Positions 24,622 through 36,909 are shown, counted from the stretch's first letter. The stretch is 64,000 bases of DNA from Chlamydoabsidia padenii (GCA_025330725.1 JAIWND010000003.1:558001-622000), one strand, 5' to 3'. The notes: a model not told the origin generated them from the letters alone. Made by a program: numbers and translations.

Positions 24622-26097
24622 GCTTTCTTTTGATTAATTAATGATATCCTGATCACGAAACATACCCCCCCCATATACATATAGACACTATGACTTTATT
24701 TCCCACACTTCCTCATCCAATTATGCATCTTTTGCCCTATGTGCACAATTTAATATAGATCTACCTCATGACATTTTTAAACTATACTGTAATAAACCAA
24801 CCCATACATTCATACACTATAAAACACACATTTTTTTATATTTTTAATTTGACAACGAATGGTTATGCCACTGCTCTTTCTGATGATGATATCTGATGAG
24901 TAAATGCAACTGGTAGTGCCCCACATCTTGTTTGCTTAAAAGGAAGGTGTCATGCAAATTCAAATTCCGATTCCCGCACCCATCTGCTGTCTTCTTTCTT
25001 CCTATGTATGCTATTCTATTTTAAACGCGTGCACAAGAAAAGGAATTGGATTCATCTATAAGGTAAAACTATCAAACTTTTTTTTTTTCCCGTTTCCCTC
25101 TTTCTTTTTTTTTTTTTTTATACGCATGTGAAATGAATACCGTATGCGGGATTTTGGAAAATGTAATGTTGGTGTAACCCGTGTTTAAAACATCCCATGT
25201 GGAACTTTATGATTCTTCTTTTGACAAGAGATGATGCATCCTCGGTGGCGCCCGTTAGCATTCATGTTAGAAAGAAAAAGTACACATGTAGCCGGAGATC
25301 CAATGTTAACATCTTTTAATGTAAAAAGACAGATGTATGATAAACATACCATCAAGTGTATTCCCACTCTAAAAAAGTAAAAGAGACAGATAGACATTAT
25401 ATATGGTATGGTTTGTTAAGTTGATTACTTTATTAAGGATTAAGTGCAAATGAGTGCGGGTGTGAATTATAAAAGTACTATTTCTAATTGGTAGGGGAGG
25501 GGGTAGTATGTTGGATCGTCTGTGCGAGTGCGCCAATGTTTAGATTATAGTGATCCAATAGTACAAATTAGGCCAAGGAAAAAAAAAAAAGTGAGTTATT
25601 TTAGTACGATTGTTACTATCATCATGCAAAAAATGTCTTGAATGATACCTGTTATACGTAAAAGAGTGGCATCCCATGGAAGAGGTAACACAGTAGTGGC
25701 GAGGCGTTATGGTTTTCATGACTGTAGTGTTCCTGTGGTTTCAAGCCAAGTTGATGATTAGCAAGGAGGATTCCTTCCCAGTAAAGTATCTTCTTTTAGT
25801 CAGTGATCATTATTACCTACAAGTATTGTTGTACAAGTGTAAGACATCAGACTGAAGGTATTTTGTTGAGGCTACCCAGTGCAACCAGAACCTGCCTTTC
25901 AAAGTCGATCGATGGATAAAAGTCTAATTAGAGTCCATTGTTGATATCATCAATGTCGCTAGTCAGTTGTGATCGACATTAGGGTGAAAAGTTGGAGGAC
26001 CAGTCAAATCGCATAAAAGTTGTTTAAATGTTACTGGTCAATCACTGGTTACTGTAGATCATGTGTAATTCGCCATGGGAATTCATCATGTTAAAGC
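24622..26097. other. Gene-poor spacer
   Basis: AT-rich stretch with no supported ORF longer than about 70 codons. It contains a TTCAAATTCCGATTCCCGC variant of the promoter element near 24958, T tracts near 25080 and 25110, a minus-strand AATAAA near 25432 and a short GT repeat near 26150. A minus-strand transcript with a long 3' UTR ending near 25430 is possible. Confidence 0.4.
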
Positions 26098-26781
26098 CTA
26101 CCACCACATTAATATGTCGTCATTAGTGAAAGGATGGTCGCTAAGAGGTGTGTGTGTGTGTGTGTGGGGCGGTGGAATTCCTACACTTTATAATCAGTAA
26201 AAGTTGAATATGAGTAGATTAGTTTAATGCCTTTGTTTTTTGTTTTATCGTATTTTACCTGACCAGGAAGGGTTGTACTGAATTCGACATCTGACCGCAT
26301 CAAAGTTAGTCCTAATCGGGAATGAAGGCTGTTTAATCCTTGTTCTAATGAACTTACCAGTATAGATGAGTGTTCCAAACTATTCAGTTAAAGACCATCC
26401 TTAATTATCTGTATTATCAAAAGATGACGTTAGTAAACATACACATTCTGACTGTCCTTTTAACCCCGCCATTTTACATCTTACCTTTGTATGCCCCATA
26501 CCAGAAGGAATAGTTGCCAAAATATCGCTACTGATAGTATTAGTAGTTTTGTTCCATTCCTGACGAGAGTGGAGCCAAGTCGAGAGATGGCTTTTTTATT
26601 GTTGATGGGGTGTGGTAATGAGTATAGGAGAGTTTCATAGTTTAACCAAGTGAGTTACAACACCCACGATCCTATCCACAAAATAAAAGTATAAAGTGGC
26701 CAAATGAAATCAGTCAAAGTCGTTCTCGCTTTATACTTTTTACCTACACAGTCGTCTTGTATCACTATCGAGTTGCTTCAT
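26098..26781 (-). CDS. Possible small intron-rich gene, structure not resolved
   Basis: Minus-strand coding-like pieces lie between an ATG at 26781 (MKQLDSDTRRLC, then GTAAAA) and a TAG at 26100. They include STWLHSRQEWNKTTNTISSD ending HTK before a GTAAGA donor near 26472, and EQGLNSLHSRLGLTLMRSD ending before GTAAAA near 26258. The last piece ends DDILMWW. A TCGGGATTTCAAATCG element sits 130 bp upstream of the ATG. Junction phases do not all agree, so I cannot give a full model. No family is recognised. Confidence 0.3.
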
Positions 26782-27601
26782 TCTGGGTCCACAGGCTAAA
26801 GAGTGAGCTGGTAGTTTATCGTTGTCTTGAGTTTGAGGTGATAATGAATTAAAAGAGGAAAAAGAAAGGGATAAGACGAAATAAAAATCAAGGTGACACT
26901 TAAAACTCATCGGGATTTCAAATCGACTGAGACGATTAAGGTACAAAAAAAAAAAAAAAAAAAAAGAAAGCGGGAAGGAGCACTTTCACTTTCTTTCCTT
27001 CCTCAACAATCTCTTTTTTACTTTACAATAGATGATCTTCACCTTCGCCATATGGTAAATTATATATATTATGTATAGATGCTAATAACTTTGTGCTGTA
27101 ACCATTTTTATGAAATAGAACAAAGTGACTCATTATTTTGAACTTGGTTGACCAAACCAACTGTTGGCTAGATTCCTCCTCCTTCTCTTGGCCATTTCAA
27201 CTACGACAAGGCAAGTAGGCACTGAAAAGGAACTTTATTTTAATATCATTCTGATTCAATAACTATTCTTGTCATTCCTGTCTCTATAAATGACTGGTAG
27301 GATGACACAAAACAGACTTTACGACTTGATGCCAGATTACTTTAGGACAACAACGATTCGATGGTGGTGTAACAAGGGATGGTCAAGGACAAAGGGATCG
27401 GCATGGCTTGATTATAAATAAAGTCATTTTCCGATTCGGTGCCACAAAATCAATACTCTGCTATTACCTTTGGGGCAACCAATGGTGATTTACTCTCTAC
27501 TTTATTACATGTAGTTTATGCCTTCCCAATAATAAAAAATGTTTGTTTTTGCACTGATTATAAAACTGTCGCCTTTAATTGTCCCAGTGCATATCTCCCG
27601 C

Positions 27602-27602
<1 letters not shown>

Positions 27603-27636
<34 letters not shown>
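27603..27636 (+). repeat. 34-nt poly(T) tract
   Basis: Homopolymer about 280 bp upstream of the P450 start. Such tracts disfavour nucleosomes and may mark the promoter edge. Confidence 0.9.
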
Positions 27637-27637
<1 letters not shown>

Positions 27638-27795
27638 TCTTTGATCATGCATCTTGTCATGTCTTTACTGATCGCCAATCCCCTCACTCATGGATACAAG
27701 GATCATTCCATTTTACGGAAGAGAATGAATCTCGGACATCGGCCCGTTGAATCTACTGTTAGCTAGCGCGATGCTCCGATTGGATGAGGTTGATG

Positions 27796-27808
27796 GGCGG
27801 GATTTGAA
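27796..27808 (+). promoter_or_regulatory. GGCGGGATTTGAA promoter element of the P450 gene
   Basis: Exact copy of the repeated element, 109 bp upstream of the first ATG. Confidence 0.55.
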
Positions 27809-27916
27809 TATTATGATTGAAATAGAATCTAAATTGAACCTTTTTTTTTTCGCATTTCTTTCTCTTTTTCGATCCCTAATCTTCCCCCCCCTTTATTTTT
27901 ATTACTATCATATACT

Positions 27917-29999
27917 ATGTTTACTCAATACATTTATCAACTTGTAAACAAATTTGATCAAAAAAGGACCATGGATCAATTGCAATTATTGGTTTCCTCC
28001 AAAGAAGGCGCTATTGGTTTGGTTACTGCTGCCGTGTTAATGTCTGGCGCTGCTCTTTACAAATCATCAAAGGTAAAAGAGAAAAAAAAAGTGTGTCATG
28101 TTGCTACACTGCAATGTCAATACTAAATGCTACTCTGCTTTTACCTGATTAGATCGACCGTGGTTGTCCCGTAGTACCTTCTGGTTTATTCACGGTAAGT
28201 TCAACTGCTGAATATCGTCAAGATCCTGCTTCCTTTATCAAGAAATGGCAAAAAGAACTTGGTCCTGTTTATGGTGCTTACCTTTTTGGACAGGTATATG
28301 CTCAAAATATGATGGAGGGGAAAAAAAAAACTGTTGGATAAAAACTCATCACCCTCTTCTTCATCGCTAGTACATCACCGTCGTCTCTGGCTCACAAGTA
28401 CGAGAAGTCTTTTTGAACGACAACTTTAGCTTTATTGCTGGTATTCAAAGGGTAAGTAAAATAAACTTGTTGTACTACAGTTGTGATTAATCGAATGTTA
28501 CTTTTGTAGGACTTTGATTCGTACCTATTGGCGAATTCAGGGAATTTTAATGATCTAACTACGACTATGATTGCGGATGGAATCAAGAAACATCTCAGTC
28601 CCAAACTCCCAATGTATACCAGTCGTATCATTGAACATGTAAGTAGCAATGATATACTTGATTCTATAGGATGGCTTTGTTTTAACCTTTCTTCTTCTTC
28701 TTCTTCTTCTTCTTTATAGCTCAATAAGGCATTGCACGAACTATGTGGTGTCGTACCTGGTCAGTGGAATTAGGCACTAACCTTAACTTTTTGGCTATTA
28801 TTCATACCCCTCTTTTATTATAGACAAAGGAAAGGAATTCGATCACGTGTACCCATTAATGCAGCATTTGGTAGCCAAGGCGACTGCTTCTGTTTTTGTG
28901 GGAATCGAATTGACAAAGAACGAAGCTTTGGTGGACTCATTCAAGAACATGGTAATGGAAATCGGAAGTATTATGGGACCAAAGCCATTTAGAGAATACT
29001 TTCCTAACCTAATGAAGTGGCATATGTGGTATATTGGCAAGACATCGAAAAGTGTCAAGAAACATCAAGACCAACTACTATCTGCTCTGAAACCCGAAAT
29101 TGATGCTCGATTGAAGGCCATGAAGGAAAACGATAGCAATTGGGTCCGTCCGGTAAGTATTCTCTTTATTTTTACTATTGTACATTTATTTACTAATGAT
29201 ATAGAATGATTTCTTACAAGATATATTGGAAACTGATAAATGTCCTCCTAATATTGACATTTACTCTCGTGTTATCCACTGGATTACTCAACTCCTCTTT
29301 GGTGCTATACACACTACCACTGAAAATGGTACCTTGGTAATCTATCGTCTATTGGATAATCCTCAGCTATTTGAAGACCTCTACAAAGAACAAAACCAAG
29401 TATTGGAAGAAGCCGGTCTCGATCACAATGCTGGACCCCACGTTTTTACCCGTGACATCCTCAACAAGTTGGTCAAGATGGATAGTATCATTCAAGAAAC
29501 CACTCGACTCCGGAACGAATTCATCTCTCTCCCACACATGAACATCAGCAATAAGACCATCATATTGTCAGGTGGTGCCATGATTCGACCAGGTAAAGAG
29601 AAAAAAAAAATTCATGCATTTTAAAACCCAGATGCCGACCAACCATTTTTTTTTTTTTTTTTTCTCTTTTGGTATCCAGGTGAAAGCGCCTTTGTCAATC
29701 ATTATGCTAATCATCATGACGAAACACTTCAAAAAGTTTCGGATAATATTGATATGTTTGAACCTTATCGCTATGTAAATCAAGGTAGAAACTCAACTAA
29801 ATTGGGTGAAGATTTTATCTTATTTGGTATGGGAAAGCATGCTTGTCCTGGTCGGTGGTTTGCTATTCAGGAAATCAAGACCATTCTCTCCTTGTTGATC
29901 CGGGATTATAAAGTCAGTCCAGTAGGTCCTGTTGTATTCCCTACCTCTGATTATACAAGAATTCCTACCGGTCGATTCAAGATTGTTCCTAGAAAATAG
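27917..29999 (+). CDS. Cytochrome P450 monooxygenase
   Basis: Haem-thiolate monooxygenase, ER-bound, substrate unknown. Exons: 27917-28072, 28153-28293, 28371-28451, 28510-28638, 28720-28759, 28824-29152, 29205-29592, 29680-29999, giving 527 aa. An N-terminal hydrophobic anchor (residues about 32-48) is followed by a P450 fold. The I-helix is FGAIHTTTENG, the K-helix ExxR is ETTR, and the PERF-like region is FEPYRY. The haem loop is FGMGKHACPGRWFA with the Cys ligand. The donor after exon 5 is an unusual GTCAGT. A GTAAGT inside exon 2 (28195) is read through, since the frame continues into conserved sequence. A second ATG at 27971 has a better context (ACCATGG) and would drop 18 residues. It resembles expanded mucoromycete P450 families, but I cannot name the CYP family. 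Confidence 0.93.
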
Positions 30000-30332
30000 A
30001 TTACTCTTCCCCTCTTTTCATCATAACCTTTGTCATTAATAAAATAGAATCTTTTTATCTTTATTGTATTGTTACTGTTGTTGAATTTATGATTATCTTT
30101 AACACAACATGGGCTTTGGGCTGATTGTTTGGTCATTGGGTTTGGCCATTTTTACATCACGGGTCGGGAATACACAACCAAAAAAAAAAAAAAAAAAAAA
30201 GTCAGTTTTTTAAAACCCGAACACCCCATTCTACTTTTTACTGTTTCTTTTCCTCCAATACCATTCTTATAATTTACAATATCCCTTCCAATACAAAGAT
30301 CTATTATTATTCACCACTAATACTACTATTTT

Positions 30333-32288
30333 ATGACATCAACATCTCCAACACAACAACATATTCTAGAACTTAATGGGCAATATCTGGATAACTCTGA
30401 CTTGATACTATCACTCGAAACTAAACTTAAACAAGGTATAGAAGAACTAGGGTTATCTCAAGTTGACCTGGCTTTTGCCACCGAATATATTGAAGATCAT
30501 GGTAAGTGTATACACAGATAGATACTAATTTAAAGTAATATGTAATACTCATTCTTCTTTTTATTTTTATTTTTATATAGTAACCCTCTTTCGATTCCTC
30601 AAGGACAGCGACTTTGACGACAATCTAGCATACAAACGACTAATGGCTACTATACTCTGGCGCAAAGAACTCGACATGGATAAAATCAGTTGGGACACCA
30701 TTCATACCAGCTTTTTTAATCATGACCAACCTGCGTTTGCCTTTTTCCATAAACAAGATCGACATGAACGACCGGTGGCTATCATTCGAATGCGTCATTT
30801 CCCAAACTTTGGTGGACTGGCATTGTCTGATACTATTCCCCGTTTTGCTTGTTTGGTTATGGAAATCGCTCGACAGTGGACTTTGGAACTGACTCGACAG
30901 AATGACAAGAAACGCAACAGATTAAATAGAGATATACCAATACTAGTATCACAAATCGTTGTTGTCATTGATATATCCAAATCACCCATGGTACCACTAG
31001 TAAGTATTAAATGAAATGTATGGTGTAGGTTAAAACTAATTTATTCTTTTACCTATTTGTATAGGATAAACGTTTGATTCAAGAACTACGAGCCGTTACT
31101 GATGATCGATTCCCGGGTTTCTTTGGGTCGATTTATATCATGAACTTTGGTTGGATGTACCAGGGTTTATGGCAAATGGTCAAGCTCCTATTATCTGAAC
31201 GGGCGAAAAGTAAAGTCAACTTTCCGTCGGCTCAAGAAGTGAAACAATATATCCACGAAGATAATTTGCTACAAGGTAATCCAAGAAGATGCATTCATAA
31301 ATAGATAAATAAGACTGACATAGATATTCTTCTTTATTCGTAACTATGTAACTATATAGAACTTGGTGGCAATGATCCGTATGAATGGTCATTGGAAAAT
31401 GACAAGATATTACAAGAATATGGAAGCGGATGGAAGATGAAATTACCACCAACACCGATATCTTTTGATTCTATCAACATCACACGACCAAGCCGAAGTC
31501 TATCAATATCATCCTATTCATCTGATGAATTCTACGATGCACCAGAATCACCTCTTGTAGAATATCAACATCATCATCATCTACCTTCTCAATCACTTTT
31601 GGGAATGACACCAACAGGATATACAAGTATTTACGGTACACCAGGCACACTTACACCAATCGGCGTACGATCACCTTCAAGGCAACTTTCATCAAATCGA
31701 TCTCTATTCCCTCCACCTTCATCAGCAACAAAGCAATACTTCCATCTCACTGGTATCCACATACCTTCTTTTCTGGCATCTATTTTTGGATCTGGACCTA
31801 CCTTCAATACATCATCAACCATAGAAACATCGAACAATGAAGGTGTATGTGGAGTGGATTTGTCTTATAGACTAACGAACATTGCACTCGAACGACGACA
31901 ATATGAAGATATGACCAATGATATGGATGGTGTGATCGTACTGGAGAAACAACAACGACGTGAACCTCATTTTCCTCACCTATTACCAGCCGATGACCCT
32001 CACTCTTCTTCCTATGCGGGGGCACCTTTGAAAATGAAACTGCGTCGGTCCGAACAACGTCTGGTGCGCATCACTCGACGACTCTTCCGCCTCACTTTTG
32101 CTTACAACGGGACTCTTTACTGGGTATTGCTATATATCTTTTTGCGTGGGCCTGTGGAACAATCTGTCCATCAGTTACTGACCAAGGTGATCAAAAATCC
32201 ACGAACAATGACTTATACGACTATTGGTGTGGCGGCTTCCTTGGCTGGTGGACTCGGTGCTTCCTTGGCGTCCTCTCTAGGTCAATAG
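30333..32288 (+). CDS. CRAL-TRIO (Sec14-like) lipid-binding protein with C-terminal membrane segment
   Basis: Exons: 30333-30501, 30581-30999, 31065-31275, 31360-32288, giving 575 aa. A CRAL-TRIO N-terminal helix region (FLKDSDFDDNLAYKRLMATI) precedes the lipid-binding domain, with DDRFPGFFGSIYIMNFGWMY, SAQEVKQYI and the ELGGNDPYEW end block typical of Sec14-like proteins. A Ser/Pro/His-rich, probably disordered stretch of about 150 residues follows, then a hydrophobic helix near residues 525-540 (LYWVLLYIFLRG) and a small Gly/Ala-rich tail. The likely role is phosphoinositide or phospholipid transfer at a membrane to which the C-terminus anchors it. A TTTTAAAACCCGAACA variant of the promoter element lies near 30208, next to an A tract. 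Confidence 0.9.
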
Positions 32289-33039
32289 TTCCCTTCTCCT
32301 CCTCCCTTGCCTTCTTTTTTTTTTTATCAATCATGTTGTCATTTGTCATCCACATTATATCTCTAGTCCCTGCCACATTTGTACAATATATCTGTATTCT
32401 ATTCTATTTGACTCACTCCTACCAATAAAAAAAAACTTGTTAATATTAAATACTTTATTTTACCCTCTTCCTCTTTAATAAGGGATGCTTTGGATGCTTT
32501 GTCCATGTCATGATATTTTCAAAACCCGCTTATCCCTTGGAAGGAAAGTTTGCATGAATTCAGCAAATTATCCCACCAGTCTTCTTTTAAAACACTGTAT
32601 ACGTAGTATGTATTCCATTAATGTTAAAGTCTTTTCGGAAAAGTTTCCTTCCGTTCTTTGTACATAACCTATCAGATAAGGGCACCACTAATATTGCTAT
32701 CCAGCTAAAGCCCAATCTGGTAATTGGTGGTACAGGGGTTAAAGTATAGGGTTTTAGGTAATGATCCAGCTACTACTACTACTACTACAAAAAAAACCCC
32801 ACTTCAAATCCATATACTGTATGGGAATGAGAAGTCCAGTAAAAAACCGTATAACGTACTGTAATTGGGTAATTAGCTGTACTGTACTGTACATCAAAAA
32901 TTCAAGTTATAAGAAAGAGTAGTGATCAAGACATTGTTTTATTTGATAACATTATGGAGATATTTGTTTTTTACTAAATAATCTATGGAGGGGGGGGATA
33001 AGGGATAATAATCAACACGGCATGACAATATAATCAACG
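32289..33039. other. Spacer after the CRAL-TRIO gene
   Basis: Contains the CRAL-TRIO AATAAA near 32424, an isolated TTTCAAAACCCGC element near 32515 with no recognised gene, a short CTA repeat near 32770 and a minus-strand AATAAA near 32942 serving the gag-like gene. No supported ORF. Confidence 0.45.
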
Positions 33040-33884
33040 CTATTGTAATAATATAAAAGAATCCAGTTCACCAATTGTCATCTTTTCTTGCTTGATTAAC
33101 TTGAGTTCATCGGTAGCCGTCATAACAGGATTTGAGTCATCACCATTTTGATGTAAGGATTTGCCTTTCCGTGCCACCCAGTCTTTCTTGATAGTGCGTT
33201 GTAGCCGAGTATACCAACAAAAAGCTTGCCCTTCCAGCACAGCTTGTAGTTTTTCCACCATTTCCACAGGAGTGTAGTCAAAGAATTCCGCCAGAGATTC
33301 GTATCTTGCCATCCATTGCTGTGCTTCCGTTGCAAAAGTTCGAAATCTAGACTGCCGTCTTCGTTCCAAGTAGGTGTTGGAGATGATCTTGTCATTCACG
33401 TCGTTCCTTGCCACATTACATAAATCAAGTATGCAACAACCAACAAAAAGCCAAAGCCTACAACCAGAAGAAATATGATTAATCACCTTGTCTTTTCATG
33501 TTCTTTCTTCTTTACTTACTTTGTACCAGAAACAAAGAGAGATCATACACCACCAGAGACAACAATCAAGAAAGAAAGCCCAACCATAATGTATGAAAAC
33601 AAGCCTGCAATAAGAGCAAAGGAGTGTGACTAGTAACATTGTCTTTTCATGTTTTTTAATTTCTTTACTTACCAAAAAGTTCCCATAAACATTGCACATC
33701 CTGATCCATCCCCATGAATCAATTGGAACGCCGTAACTGGTGGCGATTGCAACATGCCCGAGAATAGGTAGATCCGCAATAATGCTTCAACATACCAGAC
33801 ATCCCGCTTTACCAGCACAACCCATTCGCTAGCAGATCCAGGTTTGGAACAAGACACGATGTCGCCTACGTCCTGCCACGGCAA
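33040..33884 (-). CDS. Gag-like protein gene (retrotransposon-derived), 5' structure unresolved
   Basis: The last exon (about 33040-33440) encodes a capsid-type segment: EAQQWMARYESLAEFFDY, then VEMVEKLQAVLEGQAFCWY, RLQRTIKKDW and finally ELKLIKQEKMTIGELDSFI before the stop. The spacing W-x3-YE, YL-or-VLEG-x-A-x2-WY, then a Q-x2-MT-type helix is that of Ty3/gypsy gag. No zinc knuckle, protease or polymerase follows; the frame stops and an AATAAA lies about 90 bp on. Upstream on the same strand is a coding-like exon (33674-33884, MPWQDVGDIVSCSKPGSASE) spliced to a hydrophobic exon (about 33525-33604). I could not join these to the gag part in one phase. Either a host gene built from gag or a remnant. 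Confidence 0.4.
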
Positions 33885-34363
33885 AAAGGCTAGGCCTAAT
33901 CACTATTCTACACAAAGGTAGCCGCCTCGCAAAATCTGCCAACTAACTTATCCATTTGATTACTAACAGGAGACTTCACATATCAGAGGCAACGAGGGAG
34001 CATAAACCTAGTGTACATAATTAACAATTCAGTTAGAGTATAAAACAGTAACAACTTTGGCAGATTATCATTCAAGATGCATTGACTTACCTTCATGACC
34101 AGAATCACAATAAGAGGGAGAAAGCCAAGAGATTACATTCACCACATAAAAGGTTTTTCATATAGACAGCCATTAGGTGATTCATAGATTACGTTTGTGT
34201 GTGAATTAATCCATCTCGTAATCATGGCCAGCAATAGGAATGAGTGCGGGGGACAACTTGTCTGTCAAGCAAAGGTTCTTGAAGGGAGGTTTAAAGGGGA
34301 GGTTTTTGTATAGGGGAGTTTAAACAAAAGAGAAGGAAAGAAAAGGAATTTTAGAAATCGCGC
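33885..34363 (-). other. Further coding-like pieces upstream of the gag-like gene
   Basis: Minus-strand pieces without a complete model. One reads KNLCLTDKLSPALIPIAGHD and ends EMD-stop near 34210. Another reads VNVISWLSPSYCDSGHE up to a GTAAGT donor near 34089. The first ATG after the promoter is at about 34225. These may be 5' exons of the gag-like gene or a broken older gene. Confidence 0.25.
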
Positions 34364-34394
34364 TTTTATAATTCGCGACGTGGCGGGATTTTAA
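34364..34394 (-). promoter_or_regulatory. Minus-strand promoter with TATAAAAG box and GGCGGGATTTTAA element
   Basis: The repeated element is at 34382-34394 and a TATAAAAG box at 34364-34371 on the minus strand, followed by a C/T-rich leader. It is the clearest TATA-plus-element promoter in the window and points into the 33-34.3 kb locus. Confidence 0.5.
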
Positions 34395-34699
34395 TAACTT
34401 GGCGAAAAAGCACTTCCTTCTTCTTTGCCTTCCCATTCCAAAGACAATCAACTTGGTCCTCTTCAACAGGGAACTCCCATTTGTTGTAACGATTGAATGA
34501 TGAAGATAAACAAAAAGAGGTGACGAAGCAACTGACTCTGTGGTAGTAATGAGCTCTCTTGGAAATCACCCAGACTGGATCAACACGGCAAAGGTAAAAG
34601 AAAGGCACAAAGAGAAAGTGGTAGTAATGTATACTGTCTCTTTCTTCTTGGACAATTACCTTACCCAAGACTATAATACTAATGCTTTTCAATTCATAT

Positions 34700-34880
34700 T
34701 GATGTAAAATCGATACCTATCAATTGACCTTGGACGAATCTCTTTTTCGGCTGATACAACAAACTGGGAAAAAGGACGACTTTCTCAGAATGGAATACAA
34801 TAGGCTTTGGTTGAAAAGAAGAATAATGCTATCGCAAACGAGGTGGACATCGAGGGTGGATTGGGTGGTCAAGTGCGACG
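34700..34880 (+). pseudogene. Broken ORF with two in-frame stops
   Basis: One frame reads RISFSADTTNWEKGRLSQNG, then a TAG near 34800, then ALVEKKNNAIANEVDIEGGL, then a TAA near 34880. Residue composition is protein-like on both sides of the stops, unlike the other two frames. TAG could also be part of a splice acceptor (ACAATAG). No family is recognised. Confidence 0.3.
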
Positions 34881-35162
34881 ATAATACACCTCTTGATTGC
34901 AGCTGGGTATATATATATGAATGGCAAATCAATTGGTCCAGCAAGATCAAAATATGATATCTTGTGGATAACAATAGTGGTAGATTAGTTTTATTGTATG
35001 TAGATATAGCGCTATACTTAATCTTAATGTCAATAAAGTCTTGTTTATCATATGTTTGCTGGTCAATATAAATACGTTTATCAATGAAGGTGTTTCTACC
35101 ATAAATAATTGATGTATCACGATGGATAGCACCTATACATGATGAATCGTGTAAAATTCATG

Positions 35163-35198
<36 letters not shown>

Positions 35199-35487
35199 CC
35201 GTGGAACCAAAATAAGCTGGACAGCTAAAATATCTACGCCCTATCAGATAATCCCAGACGATTATTGAAGAAAAACGATCAGTGCCTTTATTTTGCACAC
35301 CCATCATCTTTGTTAGTAGACCCAATTCTTTACTGTAAGCCCATCCACTTTGCTCTATAAAAAACCAACTATTCATAAAAGACATGTATTATCGAACAGA
35401 GCGTAAAGACCGATTGTTTATTTATAAGTATATGTATGTAAAAAAAAAAAGTAATTATAAAACCACAGTATCTATTCTATCCAGCCG
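34881..35487. other. Spacer before EMC3
   Basis: No supported gene. It carries a 33-nt T tract at 35164-35196 and the EMC3 minus-strand polyadenylation signal region near 35430. Confidence 0.4.
35164..35196 (+). repeat. 33-nt poly(T) tract
   Basis: Homopolymer in the spacer; short ORFs around it are not credible. Confidence 0.9.
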
Positions 35488-36773
35488 TTAACGACGTTTC
35501 CCGCCAGTCTTTTGTTGAGCAGCCTTGATTTTATCCTTGATAGACGTTTCCTTCTTTTCCTTGAGAACCGCCTTTTTACCGCCATCGGCCATCTTTTTAC
35601 CCGAGTCCAGTTTACCATACTTGATCAGTAATCGTTCTTCCACATCATCCAGATCCCAAACATGAGGTGTAATCAAAACATTTTCCTTTTCCGCCAAAAA
35701 CAGTTTCTTAAAGTCTTGAGCTTGACCAGGTTGAGCGCCCATTCCTGGCATCATACCAGGCATACTACTCATTGCCGCCATATCCACACCAGCAGCTTGA
35801 ATAGATGCATAAAAAATAAAAAAAAAAATAAAGATGAGTGTTCATTTTTTTTTTTTTTTTTCAATGTAATCCTTTACCATTATTGTCACCAAGGATTAAA
35901 GCAAAGACACTACCAAGACCAAACAGATTCAAAAAGTACCAGGATAAAGAAGAGACCCAAGTGACATCCATATCGCGTGTATCCACCCCACTTTGTAACA
36001 TAGACTTGAATCTAGGTGTCAAGGGAAATGGTAGCTTGACTAGTTAAAAGTGTTAGTTAAACAATCGACTTGTCCCCTCCACACACACATTATACTTACT
36101 AACAATAAAACCTTGGAAGAAGAAGTTAATCCAGCCCATAATGACCATTTGTGGCACCATATTGACCATTTGTTTCTTCATACCGTCCATCATACCTTCC
36201 ATCATTTCAGGATCCGTCATTGGGTTGGGTGCTGTCATGGGGTTACTGCTGACTTCCTTTGCATCCGGGTTCTTCAAGTATTTACCGCTTTCATATGCTT
36301 GAGAGAGGTATTGTTTTCGACTAGTGAAGGCATGTACAGGCACACAGTTTCCAAAACTGCGAAGACGCATCCCACGTAAAAGCGCTTTTCTACAAAGAGT
36401 TAAATGTATATAGAGAGGGAGAGATTAGTACAAGAGAGAGAGAGAGAGATGGTAAAACGGTGACTTACGATTCACGAATGGCTTTAAGAAGAGGTTTCTT
36501 TGGCGTTCCATTTAACAACATTGTAATATGATGTCGTAATACACCCACGAGCACCATCACAATCATAATAGGAATAAGTACCCAATCCCTAATGGCTATC
36601 AAGTAAAAGAAGGTGAGTCGTGTGCATTGTATAAAGTAATCCAGTGTTCGTTCTTCTTACCAGGGTCAAGGATCATCTGTTGTCTATTAAAAAGTAAAAC
36701 AAAAGATATCAGTATACAGTACTATTTGCATCAACAAGTTATTTGCATCCATCTGTACTTACGAGTCACCCAT
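35488..36773 (-). CDS. EMC3: ER membrane protein complex subunit 3
   Basis: Insertase core subunit of the EMC, of the YidC/Oxa1 superfamily, which inserts tail-anchored and multipass proteins into the ER. Exons: 36763-36773, 36661-36683, 36469-36595, 36100-36389, 35878-36039, 35488-35795, giving 306 aa. The start [20 protein letters not shown] matches EMC3 orthologues, with membrane segments at [28 protein letters not shown] and [20 protein letters not shown]. Also visible are [15 protein letters not shown] and the Met-rich loop before it. The tail is Lys-rich. The first exon is only 11 nt and the second 23 nt. It lies 136 bp downstream of the SPO11 stop on the same strand. Confidence 0.95.
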
Positions 36774-36893
36774 ATTTTGTAAAGAAAAAAAAAAAAAAAA
36801 AAGTGAAGGAAGAGAATAAAGTATAAAGGACATTTTTTTTTATTGTATTCCAACCAGCCCAATCAAAGACCGGCGTTTTAAAAAAGTGCTATG

Positions 36894-36905
36894 TTTAAAT
36901 CCCGC
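36894..36905 (-). promoter_or_regulatory. TTTAAATCCCGC element of EMC3, abutting the SPO11 stop codon
   Basis: Copy of the repeated element 121 bp upstream of the EMC3 ATG and only 4 bp after the SPO11 stop, so the EMC3 promoter lies in the SPO11 3' UTR. Confidence 0.5.
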
Positions 36906-36909
36906 TCAA

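Larger units (their letters stand above)
26790..27916. other. Upstream region of the P450 gene
   Basis: No supported gene. It holds A tract 26944-26964, a 34-nt T tract at 27603-27636 and the P450 promoter element. Short ORFs here run through the homopolymers and are not credible. Confidence 0.4.

Noticed and set aside
28194..28200. GTAAGT inside P450 exon 2, a possible extra intron
   Set aside because: No acceptor follows that keeps frame, and reading through gives SSTAEYRQDPASFI, which continues the P450 N-terminal region.
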